DNA of 64,000 nt from Planotetraspora mira (GCF_016863275.1 NZ_BOOO01000009.1:124001-188000); one strand, 5' to 3'. Counted from the stretch's first letter, positions 1-11,127 are shown. Program-made: numbers and translations. Notes: generated by a model not told the origin, from the letters alone.

Positions 1-2642
1 GCGCCGCGGATCGTGACGTTGCTGATGCCCACCTGGTTGTACTGACCCCGGTTCAGCGGGTCGTCGGTGAGGATCTTCTGCTCCTGCCGCCACTGCCCCG
101 CCGGGATCCACACGCAGCTGATGACCCCGTTCTGGTCGTCGGTCACCGCCCGCTGGATGGCGGCCGTGTCGTCGAGCCCGTCATTGGGCACCGCGCCGTA
201 GGCCGTGATCGAGGTGCAACCGGCCGGCTGGCTCGCCGGTGGCGCCACCTGCTCCAGGTCGATCAGGTCGATGATGTAGAAGGAGGCCGTGTCGGTCGCA
301 TCGCGCTGCAACCGGAACTTGGTGCCGGCCGGGTAGCTCTGCGTGAGCAGCGCATTCGACTCGTCGAACAGCCGCCTCGCGTCGCCCTGCGGGGTGTTCG
401 TCAGCGCTTCGGGGCCGTCGGTGTTCCCGTACAGCCAGCTGTGTCGTGAGGAGAGGGTCAGTTTCCGGGCGAAGGTGCCGTTGATGTAGAGGCTGATGCT
501 GGCCTCGATGCCGCCGCCGTTCGGCGCGTCGGGGATGGAGTTGCGCACCACGATCGAGTTGGAGGGGCTGGTGGAGGTGAACTCGACGAACTGTCCCGTG
601 CTGTTCAGCCGCACCGACTTCCGCCCGGAGGATTCGGTGGCGAAGTTGGTGTGCCCGAAGGTGCGCAGCGGGTCGGCCTCCAGCAGCGTGCCCTGATAGG
701 TGGCGGATTCGGCCTCGTACTCGACCCACGGAACCGCCGCCCCGCGGCCGACCACGATCGCCTGCGAGAACGTGTTGTTGGTCTCGTTGGTCTCGGCGAC
801 GACGTTGGTAGCGTCTGCGGTGGCGGTGATGGTGGCGCCGCCGCTGGTGGCCGTCCAACTGCCGCTGATGGCCACGTCGGCCGTCGCACCCGCCGCGATC
901 GACGGCGTGTTGGTGTTGAGCGTGGTGCCGCCCACCGCCACACGGGTGACCGTGGTCGCGCCGGAAGCGGCGGTTCCGCGGTTCTTCACCGCCACGTTGA
1001 ACGTCACGGCCGCTCCGACGGCCGGGTTCGGCGGATTGGAGCTGACGCTGAGGACCTGCAGGTCAGGGCCGGGCGCCTGGGCGACGACCAGCGACGACGA
1101 CGCGGTGAAGGTGTTGTTGTTCTCGTTCTGCTCGAAGACCGTGTTGTCCGCGTCCACCCGGGCGCTGACGGTGTAGGTCCCCTCGCCGCGGGTGCCGATG
1201 TTCTGGGTCACCGTGGCGGTGCCGTTGACGGGCAGGCCGGGGATGTTCGCGGTGCCGACCAGAGTGCCGCCGAGGTAGAGGTTGACGTCGTCCGCGGCGG
1301 AGGCCGCGGTTCCCGAGTTCCTGACCGTAGCCGACAATGTGATCGCGTTGGTCTCGTTCGGGGAGGCCGGGGTCCACGTGAGGTTGGTGACCGCGAGGTC
1401 GGGGTTGGGTGCCGGGACGCCGATGACCTGGAACTCGGCGGCCTGGCCGGCGGGGGCGCCGGTGTTGGAGGTGATCCGGAGCTGGACGTCCGCGACCCGG
1501 CCGCTGACCGGGATGGTCACGGTGTTGCCGGAGGACGGGCTGAAGTTGTACGCCGTCGCCCCGGACAGACTGGAGAAGGTCGTGGCGCTCTGCTCACGCC
1601 CGAGGACCTGGATGGTCTGGGTGCGGGGGCCCCAGGAGCTGTCGGGGTTGAGCTTGACGACGACCTGGTTGACGTCGGCGTTCGACCCGAGTTGGACAGT
1701 GAGCGTGTTCGGGTAGCTGCCGCCCGCGCCTTCCCAGTAGGTCGCGGTGCTGTTGTCGTTGGCGTTGGCCGGCACGAAGGTGAAGACCGAACCGGACGCC
1801 GTGATCGGCTTGCCGACGGCGAGGTTGGAGCCTCCACCACCACCGGTGCCGGTACGCGTGACGGTGTTGCTGTCCGCCGACTGCTTACCCGAGGCGTCCT
1901 TGGCCTTCACGTAATACGACACCGTCGCCGTGGCCGGCTGGGTGTCGGTGTAGGTCAAAACGTTGCCCGCCACACTGCCCCGCAGCGCGTTGTTGGCATA
2001 GACGTCATACCCCGTCACCCCCACATCGTCGGTGGAGGCGCCCCAGGTCAGCCTGATCTGACCCGATGCCGGCTCGGTGTAGGCCAGGTTCGACGGCGCA
2101 CTGGGAGCCTGGGTGTCACCACCCGAGACCGGGCCGTACACCTCGAACTCCGAGATCTGACCGGCCGGCCAGCCCGTGTTCCCCGTGATGTTCAGCCGCA
2201 CGTACCGCGCCGTCGTCGCGGTGAAGTTGATCGTCACCGTGTTACCGGTCGCCGGGTTGAACGTGTACCCCGCCGACCCCACGGTCGTGGTCGAGGGAGG
2301 AGAAGAGGTCCCGGTCACAACCGACAGCGTCTGCGTCCTGGTCGCCCACGCACTCGGCGACGGAACCTTCAACACGACCTGGTTCACGCTGACCGCGGAC
2401 CCCAGGTCCACCTGAATCCACTGTGGGAAGGCGTTGTTGGCGCTCTCCCAATAGGTGTTCTGATTGCCGTCACCGGCGTTGCCCGCTCCGTAGACGTCCG
2501 CGAAACTGCTCGCCGACATCGTCTTGCCGGCCGCCAGGTTCGGGCCCGCGGCCGAGGCCGGAAGAACCGGTCCCGCCAGAACGAGCAGGCCGGCCGCGAG
2601 CATGGCCGCGACCAGCCGTAAAACAGGGTGCTTTTTGCTCAT
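1..2642 (-). CDS. Large secreted multidomain carbohydrate-active protein, 3' end outside window
   Basis: The gene starts at an ATG at 2642 and is still open at base 1, so 880 residues are visible and the C-terminus is missing. A signal peptide ends near residue 31 (LPASA). Next come an F5/8 type C (discoidin) domain (about 33-165), a fibronectin III domain (170-258), a second F5/8C domain (268-402), two CARDB-like domains (407-630) and a carbohydrate-binding-like module (637-800) containing GRKSVRL. From about residue 810 the sequence YGAVPNDGLDDTAAIQRAV is the classic start of a pectate-lyase-3/GH55 beta-helix. The order resembles secreted alpha-1,3-glucanases (mycodextranase, GH87-like), but the catalytic part lies outside the window, so the substrate is inferred. 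It probably binds and cuts an extracellular polysaccharide. The RBS is weak (GAGAG). Confidence 0.85.
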   Translation of the reverse strand, partial: MSKKHPVLRLVAAMLAAGLLVLAGPVLPASAAGPNLAAGKTMSASSFADVYGAGNAGDGNQNTYWESANNAFPQWIQVDLGSAVSVNQVVLKVPSPSAWATRTQTLSVVTGTSSPPSTTTVGSAGYTFNPATGNTVTINFTATTARYVRLNITGNTGWPAGQISEFEVYGPVSGGDTQAPSAPSNLAYTEPASGQIRLTWGASTDDVGVTGYDVYANNALRGSVAGNVLTYTDTQPATATVSYYVKAKDASGKQSADSNTVTRTGTGGGGGSNLAVGKPITASGSVFTFVPANANDNSTATYWEGAGGSYPNTLTVQLGSNADVNQVVVKLNPDSSWGPRTQTIQVLGREQSATTFSSLSGATAYNFSPSSGNTVTIPVSGRVADVQLRITSNTGAPAGQAAEFQVIGVPAPNPDLAVTNLTWTPASPNETNAITLSATVRNSGTAASAADDVNLYLGGTLVGTANIPGLPVNGTATVTQNIGTRGEGTYTVSARVDADNTVFEQNENNNTFTASSSLVVAQAPGPDLQVLSVSSNPPNPAVGAAVTFNVAVKNRGTAASGATTVTRVAVGGTTLNTNTPSIAAGATADVAISGSWTATSGGATITATADATNVVAETNETNNTFSQAIVVGRGAAVPWVEYEAESATYQGTLLEADPLRTFGHTNFATESSGRKSVRLNSTGQFVEFTSTSPSNSIVVRNSIPDAPNGGGIEASISLYINGTFARKLTLSSRHSWLYGNTDGPEALTNTPQGDARRLFDESNALLTQSYPAGTKFRLQRDATDTASFYIIDLIDLEQVAPPASQPAGCTSITAYGAVPNDGLDDTAAIQRAVTDDQNGVISCVWIPAGQWRQEQKILTDDPLNRGQYNQVGISNVTIRG

Positions 2643-2877
2643 CACGTTCTCTCTCGTCAGGGACGCAGGGTGCGGCGGGGGGCCGTCCCGGGGGGTGCTG
2701 ATCTCAACGCAGAGGAAGGAAGGCGCTGGTCCGTGCCGCTTGGGGCGGCGCCCGACCGCGCAATGCGGTAGCCGACATCACCTGGGGCCTCCATGAGGGA
2801 TGGGGGCGGGGCCAGGCGCACGGACGCAGTGCGCTCAACCAGAACTTGCGGAGAATAGAGAGAAATGAACAGTGATT

Positions 2878-2892
2878 TGCAAGAATCTTGCA
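2878..2892. promoter_or_regulatory. Inverted-repeat operator candidate (MalR-like heptamers)
   Basis: TGCAAG, three bases, then CTTGCA form a perfect inverted repeat just downstream of the predicted transcription start of the glucanase-like gene. A related CTTGCGG lies at 2845-2851. CTTGCAG-type heptamers are the known binding sites of the streptomycete maltose regulator MalR. A LacI-family regulator sensing alpha-glucan breakdown products would fit, but that is inference. Confidence 0.45.
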
Positions 2893-2905
2893 GGACGTTG
2901 CCCAA

Positions 2906-2934
2906 AGGTTACTTTTACACTACGGTCACGTCAA
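2906..2934 (-). promoter_or_regulatory. Sigma70-type promoter for the secreted glucanase-like gene
   Basis: On the minus strand there is TTGACG at 2934-2929, a 17-base spacer, and TAACCT at 2911-2906. This is a good match to a housekeeping actinobacterial promoter and points at the gene starting at 2642. The predicted start of transcription is near 2899, which gives a long leader of about 250 bases. Confidence 0.5.
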
Positions 2935-3038
2935 CTGTTAGGAAGCGGCTTTCTGAACACCGCCCCACGCACTTACACGGCCACCGGGTTCGCGTGGCAC
3001 TCGCCGGACTCGCGCAGCCGCCCCGCGATCGGCGGCGC

Positions 3039-3491
3039 TCAGCGATCCTGCCGGAGCCGCCTGGCACGGCGGAGAACGACAATGAGAAGCGCTACGAGAA
3101 CCGCTCCGGCGAAGATCTCCAGCGGGCCGAGCAGGAAACCCTTCGACGGCACTTCGATGGTGTATCCGTCTGCGGGCTGAGCTTCTTGCAGGATGTCGTT
3201 CAGCTCTTGTGCCCGGCCGGAGTCATCCCACTCGGCATGGAAGCGCCGACCATCAGTGGTCGTGATCTCGATGCGCCGTTCCTCGTCCTTGATGGTGGCG
3301 CTGGAGACCTTGTGCTCCTGGATCTGCCCGGTGACGAAAGAGAGGTCGGCCTGCTCGTAGTCGTCGCGGTCGAGGAGGACGAACCCGGCGACGAGCACGA
3401 CGGCTGCGAGCAGCGCCCAAAGCAACGGCCAGAGCAGCGGCACACGCGACAGGCGCTTCCGCTTCGACCCTGGTGCGGACATCTCGGTCAT
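3039..3491 (-). CDS. Orphan FtsH extracellular-domain-like membrane protein
   Basis: This 150-residue protein has a basic N-terminus, a membrane helix at about 17-41, an external domain of about 75 residues and a second helix near 117-140. It ends in a basic tail. The external part (DLSFVTGQIQEHKVSS to ADGYTIEVPS) reads like the FtsH_ext domain of the FtsH protease, and the two-helix topology is the same, but the AAA and zinc protease domains are absent. It could bind or modulate FtsH or a membrane substrate; this is inference. The ATG at 3491 is preceded by AGGAG seven bases upstream. Confidence 0.75.
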   Translation of the reverse strand: MTEMSAPGSKRKRLSRVPLLWPLLWALLAAVVLVAGFVLLDRDDYEQADLSFVTGQIQEHKVSSATIKDEERRIEITTTDGRRFHAEWDDSGRAQELNDILQEAQPADGYTIEVPSKGFLLGPLEIFAGAVLVALLIVVLRRARRLRQDR

Positions 3492-3632
3492 TCGACTCCT
3501 TTGGCGATCTCCTAGGGAGTCTGGCGGTTTTCGGGCGAGAAGACCACGAAAAGGCACTCACCTGTCTCGACCACTCCGGCGGCGCCGCGGACGCTCGCCG
3601 GAGTTCGGAGTCGTTCGCCCCCGGAACAACCG

Positions 3633-4661
3633 CTAGGCCCGCTGGCCGGCCCTGTCGACGATGGTCGCCTTGAGCAGGCCGCCCCAACCGAGAATCTGGC
3701 CCTTCTTCGTGTGAAGATCCATGTCGAGACCTGTGGAGACGTGGTCCTTGACGGCGATGGAGCGGAACCCCATGTACTCGTAGGTCTTCGGATTGACGAT
3801 GATTTCGTCGCGTAGGTAGCCCTCGACGATGCGGTAGAGGGTGACGCCCGGCCGCCCCTGGATGTCCGCGGCCTTCGCCTCGTACTGCACACCAGGGATC
3901 CTCGCGAGCGCCCCGTACATCGCGGCCCGCAGCTTGGACGGCAGGGCGCTGTCCCGCATGTAGATCTCGATGACCTGGAACGCCCTGTCCGCCCGCGCCG
4001 TGCCGGACTCCTTCTCACCGCCGTTCTCCTCGTCCACCACCTTGTACACATGGTCGAGGAGCGCATCCGCGTCTTCGGGCAGCGACAGCAGATACGGGTA
4101 ATCGCTGCGAGGCGAGGCGCCCGCCCCCGCGGCATTCTGTATCTGGAGTTTCCCTTCCTCGATGGTCGCCGACTGCTTGCCGTCCGCGCGGCGCCACTGC
4201 TCGACCGTGAGACGCCTGTCGGGCGGGCCGAACAGCGAGCCGCCTGTTCCCTTCGACGACATGGCCAAGACCGTCTTCGCGTAGGACCACTGGTCCGGGC
4301 GGGGTCGTGCGTCGGGCTCGACGGCGGCCTGCTGAGCCGCCGCCTGCGCCAGGTCCTCGGCGTTGGCGACCGGACCCAGCAGAAAGGGCCTTCGCGACTC
4401 ACCCGGCGTGGCGGGGTTACCCGTGGGACGGCCGCTCAGATCGATGTTCTGTACAACGGTGATGCCGGCCACGAGTGCGGCGGTGAGCACCCCGACCGTC
4501 ACGAAGCGGCGACGCGCCGACCGCCTCCCGAGCGGACGCGCGTGCGGCGCCGCCGTGGCCTCGTCGACCAGCCGGGCGCGCAGGCGGGCCCTCGCTCCGG
4601 GGTCGTACGGCGTCGCCTCCGGGCGGGCATCGCGGAAGGTGGTGATCTCGTCGGTGCTCAT
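3633..4661 (-). CDS. CU044_5270-family membrane protein, partner of the ECF sigma factor
   Basis: This is a 342-residue protein with a cytoplasmic N-terminal part of about 52 residues, one membrane helix at about 53-73 and a large external domain. Its start (MSTDEITTFRDARP) and external domain match the CU044_5270 family, which in actinomycetes is regularly encoded directly after an ECF sigma factor. It may act as the anti-sigma or sensor partner, though this is not established for the family. The ATG at 4661 overlaps the stop of the sigma gene by four bases, so translation is probably coupled. Confidence 0.8.
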   Translation of the reverse strand: MSTDEITTFRDARPEATPYDPGARARLRARLVDEATAAPHARPLGRRSARRRFVTVGVLTAALVAGITVVQNIDLSGRPTGNPATPGESRRPFLLGPVANAEDLAQAAAQQAAVEPDARPRPDQWSYAKTVLAMSSKGTGGSLFGPPDRRLTVEQWRRADGKQSATIEEGKLQIQNAAGAGASPRSDYPYLLSLPEDADALLDHVYKVVDEENGGEKESGTARADRAFQVIEIYMRDSALPSKLRAAMYGALARIPGVQYEAKAADIQGRPGVTLYRIVEGYLRDEIIVNPKTYEYMGFRSIAVKDHVSTGLDMDLHTKKGQILGWGGLLKATIVDRAGQRA

Positions 4662-5278
4662 ACCGCGGACTCCTCGTTCGTCGCCATCGGATCGGTGCCG
4701 CCGAGTGCACGACGCACCTTCGTACGGATTCGGTGCAACCGGGACCGGACCGTCCCGATGGGGATCCCGAGCGCCTGGGCCGCCTCCTCGTACGTGAGGT
4801 CCGCCCACGCGATGAGCAGCAGCAGGTCGCGGTCGGCCGCCGACAACCGGGCCAGCACCGCGGCGAGCCTGGGCTGCAGCCGCTCGGCGGTCACCCTGGA
4901 GGCGCTGCGCTCGTCGAACGACTCGACCGCGCTGTGAGCCTCACTGCGGGCCAGCGCCTTGTTACGCCGGACCTCCGCCCGCCGGTGCTCGCGTACGGCA
5001 TGGGTCGCGATGCCGTACAGCCACGGACGGGCGTCCGGGCGCTCCGCGTCGTACGTGCCACGCTTGCGGAAGGCCGTGAGGAAGGTCTCGGCGACGACGT
5101 CCTCGGCCGTCTCCGGCCCGAGTCGCCGGACGGCATAGCGATAGATCTCATCGTTGTGCCGGTCGAAGAGTGCCGCGAACCGCTCTGGCTGTTTCAGCGA
5201 CTGTTCGAGCAGGGCCGCGTCGGTCAGGCCTTCCGCGAAGGCGTACGGTCCCGCGTCGGGAGGGGCGATCAACACCAA
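4658..5278 (-). CDS. ECF-type RNA polymerase sigma factor
   Basis: About 206 residues. Region 2 is seen as RFAALFDRHNDEIYRYAVRR with the DVVAETFLTAF segment, and region 4 as LLLLIAWADLTYEEAAQALG followed by GTVRSRLHRIR. There is no C-terminal extension. It lies directly before the CU044_5270 protein and overlaps it. The start is uncertain: the longest frame begins with TTG at 5278, a GTG follows at 5275, and the nearest Shine-Dalgarno-like AAAGGA is oddly far upstream. Confidence 0.85.
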   Translation of the reverse strand: MVLIAPPDAGPYAFAEGLTDAALLEQSLKQPERFAALFDRHNDEIYRYAVRRLGPETAEDVVAETFLTAFRKRGTYDAERPDARPWLYGIATHAVREHRRAEVRRNKALARSEAHSAVESFDERSASRVTAERLQPRLAAVLARLSAADRDLLLLIAWADLTYEEAAQALGIPIGTVRSRLHRIRTKVRRALGGTDPMATNEESAV

Positions 5279-5408
5279 CCACGTCCGTCCATGGGGGTCC
5301 TTTCCAAGTGGATTTCACCCCGTACTCGACAGACCCGGGACTTCCGGTTCCCTCTATTTCGTCACTCGGCATCTTCGTCACCCGGCCATCGAGGACCGCG
5401 TCAAGAAA

Positions 5409-5451
5409 ATCGGCCACGTCCAAGGCCGGTTACCCGGTGGACGTGGCCGAT
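5409..5451 (-). terminator. Rho-independent terminator, second behind katG
   Basis: A perfect 13-bp inverted repeat (ATCGGCCACGTCC with its complement) surrounds a 17-base loop and is followed on the minus strand by TTTTCTT. It would stop transcripts that pass the first katG terminator before they enter the sigma-factor gene. Confidence 0.75.
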
Positions 5452-5530
5452 GTCACGTTGGGGGACTGTGCCCGCAGGGACGACGTCGCCCTGGAGGCGG
5501 ACGACGTCGAGATCCTTCTGTCTGAGGGCG

Positions 5531-5560
5531 TTCAGGCCGGCCCGTGCGGACCGGCCTGAA
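5531..5560 (-). terminator. Stem-loop directly after katG
   Basis: A perfect 10-bp stem (TTCAGGCCGG with its complement) with a 10-base loop begins eight bases after the katG stop codon. It has no strong T tract, as is common in high-GC genomes. Confidence 0.7.
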
Positions 5561-5568
5561 CGTCATGA

Positions 5569-7809
<2,241 letters not shown>

Positions 7810-7824
7810 TCAGAACTAGGCGGA

Positions 7825-8271
7825 TCACAGTGCTAGGGAACTGCGGGTGGGGGAACAGTCGGGGCACAGGCCCCAGTAGATGACCTCGGCCTCGTCGATC
7901 GTGAAGCCGTGGTCGTCGGATGCGGCCAGGCAGGGCGCATGGCCGACCGCGCAGTCGACGTCGGCGACGACACCGCACGACCGGCACACGATGTGGTGGT
8001 GGTTGTCCCCGATGCGTCCCTCGAACCGGGCCGGGCTGCCCGCGGGTTCGATGCGCCGTACGAGTCCCGCCGCGGTGAGCGCGTGGAGGGCCTCGTACAC
8101 GGCTTGGAGGGAGACATGGCCCACGCGATCGCGCACCCCGGAGGCGATCGCCTCGACGCCGAGGTGGTCACCGTCCCGGACGGTCTCGAGTAGTGCGACG
8201 CGGGCGGCCGTCACCCGCAGGCCGACACCGCGCAGTTCCTCGGCGATAGTCGGAGTCTTGGGTGCGGTCAT
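7825..8271 (-). CDS. furA: Fur-family repressor of katG (FurA/CatR type)
   Basis: The protein has 148 residues from the ATG at 8271. It has the Fur winged helix (LRGVGLRVTAARVALLETV), the metal-site segment DNHHHIVCRSCG and a C-terminal CPDC pair, giving two CxxC motifs typical of zinc-structured Fur proteins. Its position directly before katG identifies it as the FurA/CatR type, which senses peroxide through metal-catalysed oxidation. A longer start at 8292 is possible but has no RBS. An AT-rich patch upstream (about 8292-8320) with TTGGATTGTT on the minus strand is the likely autoregulatory operator. Confidence 0.9.
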   Translation of the reverse strand: MTAPKTPTIAEELRGVGLRVTAARVALLETVRDGDHLGVEAIASGVRDRVGHVSLQAVYEALHALTAAGLVRRIEPAGSPARFEGRIGDNHHHIVCRSCGVVADVDCAVGHAPCLAASDDHGFTIDEAEVIYWGLCPDCSPTRSSLAL

Positions 8272-8463
8272 GACGCCCAAACCTACCTTCATAAACACGA
8301 ACAATCCAAGTGAATGAATGGTACAAGTCTTGGCGTCGCCGCGTCGGCCAATGTTCGCCTCGTTGTGACGTGACATCGCCTGATGCGGCGCCGGAAAGCT
8401 GGGTCCACGGGCCGGATGATCTCGAGGACGTGCGGCTACCCGGCGGAAGGCGTGGTGATCACG

Positions 8464-9072
8464 TCACCTGGTGAGATCGCGGCCGAGGGATGGCCGCACA
8501 TCGATGACCCGCATGCCCGCGGCCCGCGCCGCGGCGATCCCCTCGTCCGTGTCCTCATAGGCCACGCAGTGCGCCGGGGCGACGTTCAACTTCTCGGCCG
8601 CGAGCACGTAGACGTCGGGGGCGGGCTTCCCGTATCGCACGTCGTCGCGCGTGATGACCGCGTCGAACAACGGGCGCAAACCGGTGACCCGGAGGCTCTC
8701 CTCAACGCCGCGCCGCGAACCACCTGAGGCCACGGCCATCGGCACCTGCCCGTGGTGGGCCCGAGCTACCGCCACCACGGCCGCATGCGGTTCCACCGTG
8801 TCGACGAGCCTGCTGTAGGCGTCTTGCGCGGCGGCACGCACGGCGGCATCGTCGAACTCCCGCCCGGTCTCTGCCTTCAACTCGGTCATCAGAAGGTCTC
8901 CGGGCAAGCCGGTACGGGCGCGATACCACCCTGAGTCGAGGTCGATCTCCCACTCCGCCAGCGCGGTGCGCCAAGCGCCTTCGTTCGCGGCAGTGGTGTC
9001 GACCAGGGTGCCGTCACAGTCGAAGACCAACGCGGCGTACGGCGGAGCCGGATGGAGGGGAAAGTCGAGCAT
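8464..9072 (-). CDS. HAD-family hydrolase, beta-phosphoglucomutase-like
   Basis: About 202 residues with the HAD nucleophile motif VFDCDGTLVDT near the N-terminus, a helical cap region, the second motif SGGSRR, and the acidic pair in YEDTDEGIAAARAAG. This layout is that of subfamily I HAD phosphatases and phosphomutases such as beta-phosphoglucomutase or sugar-phosphate phosphatases. The substrate cannot be told. An ATG at 9072 follows AGG; a GTG six bases earlier is an alternative. Confidence 0.88.
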   Translation of the reverse strand: MLDFPLHPAPPYAALVFDCDGTLVDTTAANEGAWRTALAEWEIDLDSGWYRARTGLPGDLLMTELKAETGREFDDAAVRAAAQDAYSRLVDTVEPHAAVVAVARAHHGQVPMAVASGGSRRGVEESLRVTGLRPLFDAVITRDDVRYGKPAPDVYVLAAEKLNVAPAHCVAYEDTDEGIAAARAAGMRVIDVRPSLGRDLTR

Positions 9073-9180
9073 GCGCACCTGTTCGGCTGCGGGAAACGTG
9101 CCGGCCTCAGCCTATGTCACCCCTCCGCGTAGTCCTCGGCCTCGCAGTGCAGGGTCAACGAGAGTGCGGCCGTTCAGATC

Positions 9181-9236
9181 AGCTCGGTGAGGTCAGCTCG
9201 ATGAGGTCAGCTCGATGAGGTCAGCTCGGTCAGGTC
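9181..9236. repeat. Four tandem copies of a 14-bp unit
   Basis: The unit AGCTCGRTGAGGTC occurs four times head to tail, with single-base changes in the last copy. The array covers the last bases and stop codon of the SIMPL gene. Because 14 is not a multiple of three, expansion here would change the protein end only if it moved upstream of the stop. Confidence 0.9.
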
Positions 9237-9874
9237 AGCGAGAACCCGAGCACCACGGCAGCAGAGACGACCACGTGTCCAGGAGCAAGATCTTCTTCCG
9301 AGGTGGTGCCGCCTGCCCCATGACCCCGGTAGCGCTCGTTACCCACTGATTCCGGGTCGACATCTTGGATGTGCACGACCTGACCGAGCTGGACACCGGC
9401 TGCCTCGGCGTACAGCTGCGCCTTTGCCCGGGCGGCTTGAACAGCTGCGCGCCGGGCCTGGGCTCGCAGTTCTCCCTTGGAGCGGACGTCGAAGTCGACT
9501 TCGTCGACGCGGTTGACTCCGGCGTCCACCACATCGATCAGCAACTGCTGGAGACCATCGAGGTTCGCGGATTCGATCGTGAACGAGGCCTCGCACTTGT
9601 ATCCGAGAAACTCGCGACGCTCGCCGTAACCATCCCAGGCGCTGCTCAGTCGCAGACGGGAGGCCGACACGGCTGCGTCAGAGACGTCGTGACCGCGCAA
9701 GACGCCACGCAGAGCGATCACGTTGGCCTGGCCTGCCTCGAAGGCCTCCCTGGGGGAGGGCTCGACCCGTTCGACAGCCACCCGGATGCGCACCAGGTCA
9801 GGCGCCGCCTTGACGCTTGCCGCTCCGTAGGCGCTCACGCCCCAGGGGGAAGTGATCTGTGCGTCTCGCCACAT
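9230..9874 (-). CDS. SIMPL (DUF541) domain protein
   Basis: This 214-residue protein starts at an ATG at 9874 with GGAG seven bases upstream. It has the SIMPL pattern: a first beta segment (VSAYGAASVKAAPDLVRIRVAVE), a central long helix region with GLQQLLIDVVDAGVNRVDEVDF, and the RAQARRAAVQAARAKAQLYA helix. There is no obvious signal peptide, which is unusual because many family members are exported. Function is unknown; some relatives are linked to oxidative stress or signalling. Confidence 0.82.
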   Translation of the reverse strand: MWRDAQITSPWGVSAYGAASVKAAPDLVRIRVAVERVEPSPREAFEAGQANVIALRGVLRGHDVSDAAVSASRLRLSSAWDGYGERREFLGYKCEASFTIESANLDGLQQLLIDVVDAGVNRVDEVDFDVRSKGELRAQARRAAVQAARAKAQLYAEAAGVQLGQVVHIQDVDPESVGNERYRGHGAGGTTSEEDLAPGHVVVSAAVVLGFSLT

Positions 9875-9930
9875 CGAGGTCTCCAACCGTGAGGGGTATT
9901 TGATCCCATCCTGTCCTAGGAGATGTATCA

Positions 9931-11127
9931 ATGCCGCCGATCATCGGAGCCTCTGCAGAGCGGATGGATACCACCGCCGCCACGGGCAAATGCGAATGCG
10001 GCGCCGCCACCGGCAGTGGCAGTATCCCCGGAATGGATGCGATTTTGCGCGCTGCGAGTGACCTGTTGGGTGGCGCGCTGTTCGATCCGGTCGACCTCGG
10101 CGGCAGTGCGCGCAGCACCGTGCTGCGGTGCCGAACGGCCGCGGGCGGCAGTGTGATCGTCAAGTCGTACTCCAATGAGCCGGAGGGTTTACGCTCCTTC
10201 GCCTCTGAGGCGGCCGGGCTCTCGTTGCAGCTGGCCGGTCCTGAACTGCTGGGCGTGGATGCGGATGTACCGCTGTTGGTCATGTCCGATCTGGGCCATG
10301 CCTCGACCTTGGCGGATGTGTTGCTCGGGGATGATCCGGAAGCCGCGAGGGAGGGCTTGCTCGCCTGGGCTCGCGGGCTCGGACGATTGGCCGCCGAGTC
10401 GGTGGACAGGCGCGCCGACCTCGCCCGGCTGTGGGCGCATTACGACAAGGGCATTCCGTCATGGGAAGACGAACCCTGGATCGAGCAGAACGCCGCCGAT
10501 CTGCTCATGTCGCTTGAACAAGCCGAAGTCGCGGTGCTGCCCGGACTGGCTGAAGAGTTGGCTGAGATCGGGAGGGCGGTGAGGAAGGAGTATCCGGCGT
10601 TCACTCCAGGAGACACCTGCCCGGACAACAACCTGCTCACCACCGACGGGCTGCGCCTGATCGACTTCGAGGGCGCGTGCTTCCAGTCGGTCTTTCTGAC
10701 GGCGGCCTACTGTCGCATGCCGTTCTCCACCTGCTGGTGCGTCTTCAGACTGCCCTCAGGGTTGGCTGAGGAGATCGAGGACGCCTTCCGCATGGAGATC
10801 GTTGCGGCGTACCCGGAGCTGACCGAAGACGCGGTGTGGGAGACCGGGATGCGGCGAGCACTCGCGGTCTGGACAGTGGACGTGACGGTAGCCCTGCTGT
10901 CCAGTGCTCTGACGGAGGACAAACCCCTGCACCGGACACGCCGACCGGTCCCGACAATGCGGCAACTGCTACAGCATCGCTGGGAGATGGCGAGCACAGT
11001 GGAGGAGTTTCCAGCGCTCGCGAGAACCATGCAACTGTTGCTGCGGGAGGTCGCCGGAGCGTGGGAGGTGGCTCCGCTGCCCGGATACCCCGCCTTCAGG
11101 GATCGAGGGGCCGGCTTCGGGAACTGA
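9931..11127 (+). CDS. Aminoglycoside-phosphotransferase-like kinase
   Basis: A 398-residue protein with the kinase-like fold of the APH family. The nucleotide-binding lysine is in GSVIVKSYSNEPEG, the catalytic loop is FTPGDTCPDNN and the metal-binding motif is RLIDFEGA. The usual HGD of the catalytic loop is replaced by PGD, as in several uncharacterised APH relatives, so the substrate should not be assumed to be an antibiotic. The ATG at 9931 follows AGGAG. It is transcribed away from the SIMPL gene. Confidence 0.75.
   Translation: MPPIIGASAERMDTTAATGKCECGAATGSGSIPGMDAILRAASDLLGGALFDPVDLGGSARSTVLRCRTAAGGSVIVKSYSNEPEGLRSFASEAAGLSLQLAGPELLGVDADVPLLVMSDLGHASTLADVLLGDDPEAAREGLLAWARGLGRLAAESVDRRADLARLWAHYDKGIPSWEDEPWIEQNAADLLMSLEQAEVAVLPGLAEELAEIGRAVRKEYPAFTPGDTCPDNNLLTTDGLRLIDFEGACFQSVFLTAAYCRMPFSTCWCVFRLPSGLAEEIEDAFRMEIVAAYPELTEDAVWETGMRRALAVWTVDVTVALLSSALTEDKPLHRTRRPVPTMRQLLQHRWEMASTVEEFPALARTMQLLLREVAGAWEVAPLPGYPAFRDRGAGFGN

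Noticed and set aside
651-2621. Long plus-strand open frame opposite the secreted protein gene
   Set aside because: It is the reverse of a high-GC gene with a real signal peptide and recognised domains; the translation is Arg/Gly/Ala-rich and has no family features.
5148-5423. Minus-strand frame starting in the second katG terminator
   Set aside because: It starts with TTG inside a terminator stem and runs into the sigma gene in another frame. No family is recognised.
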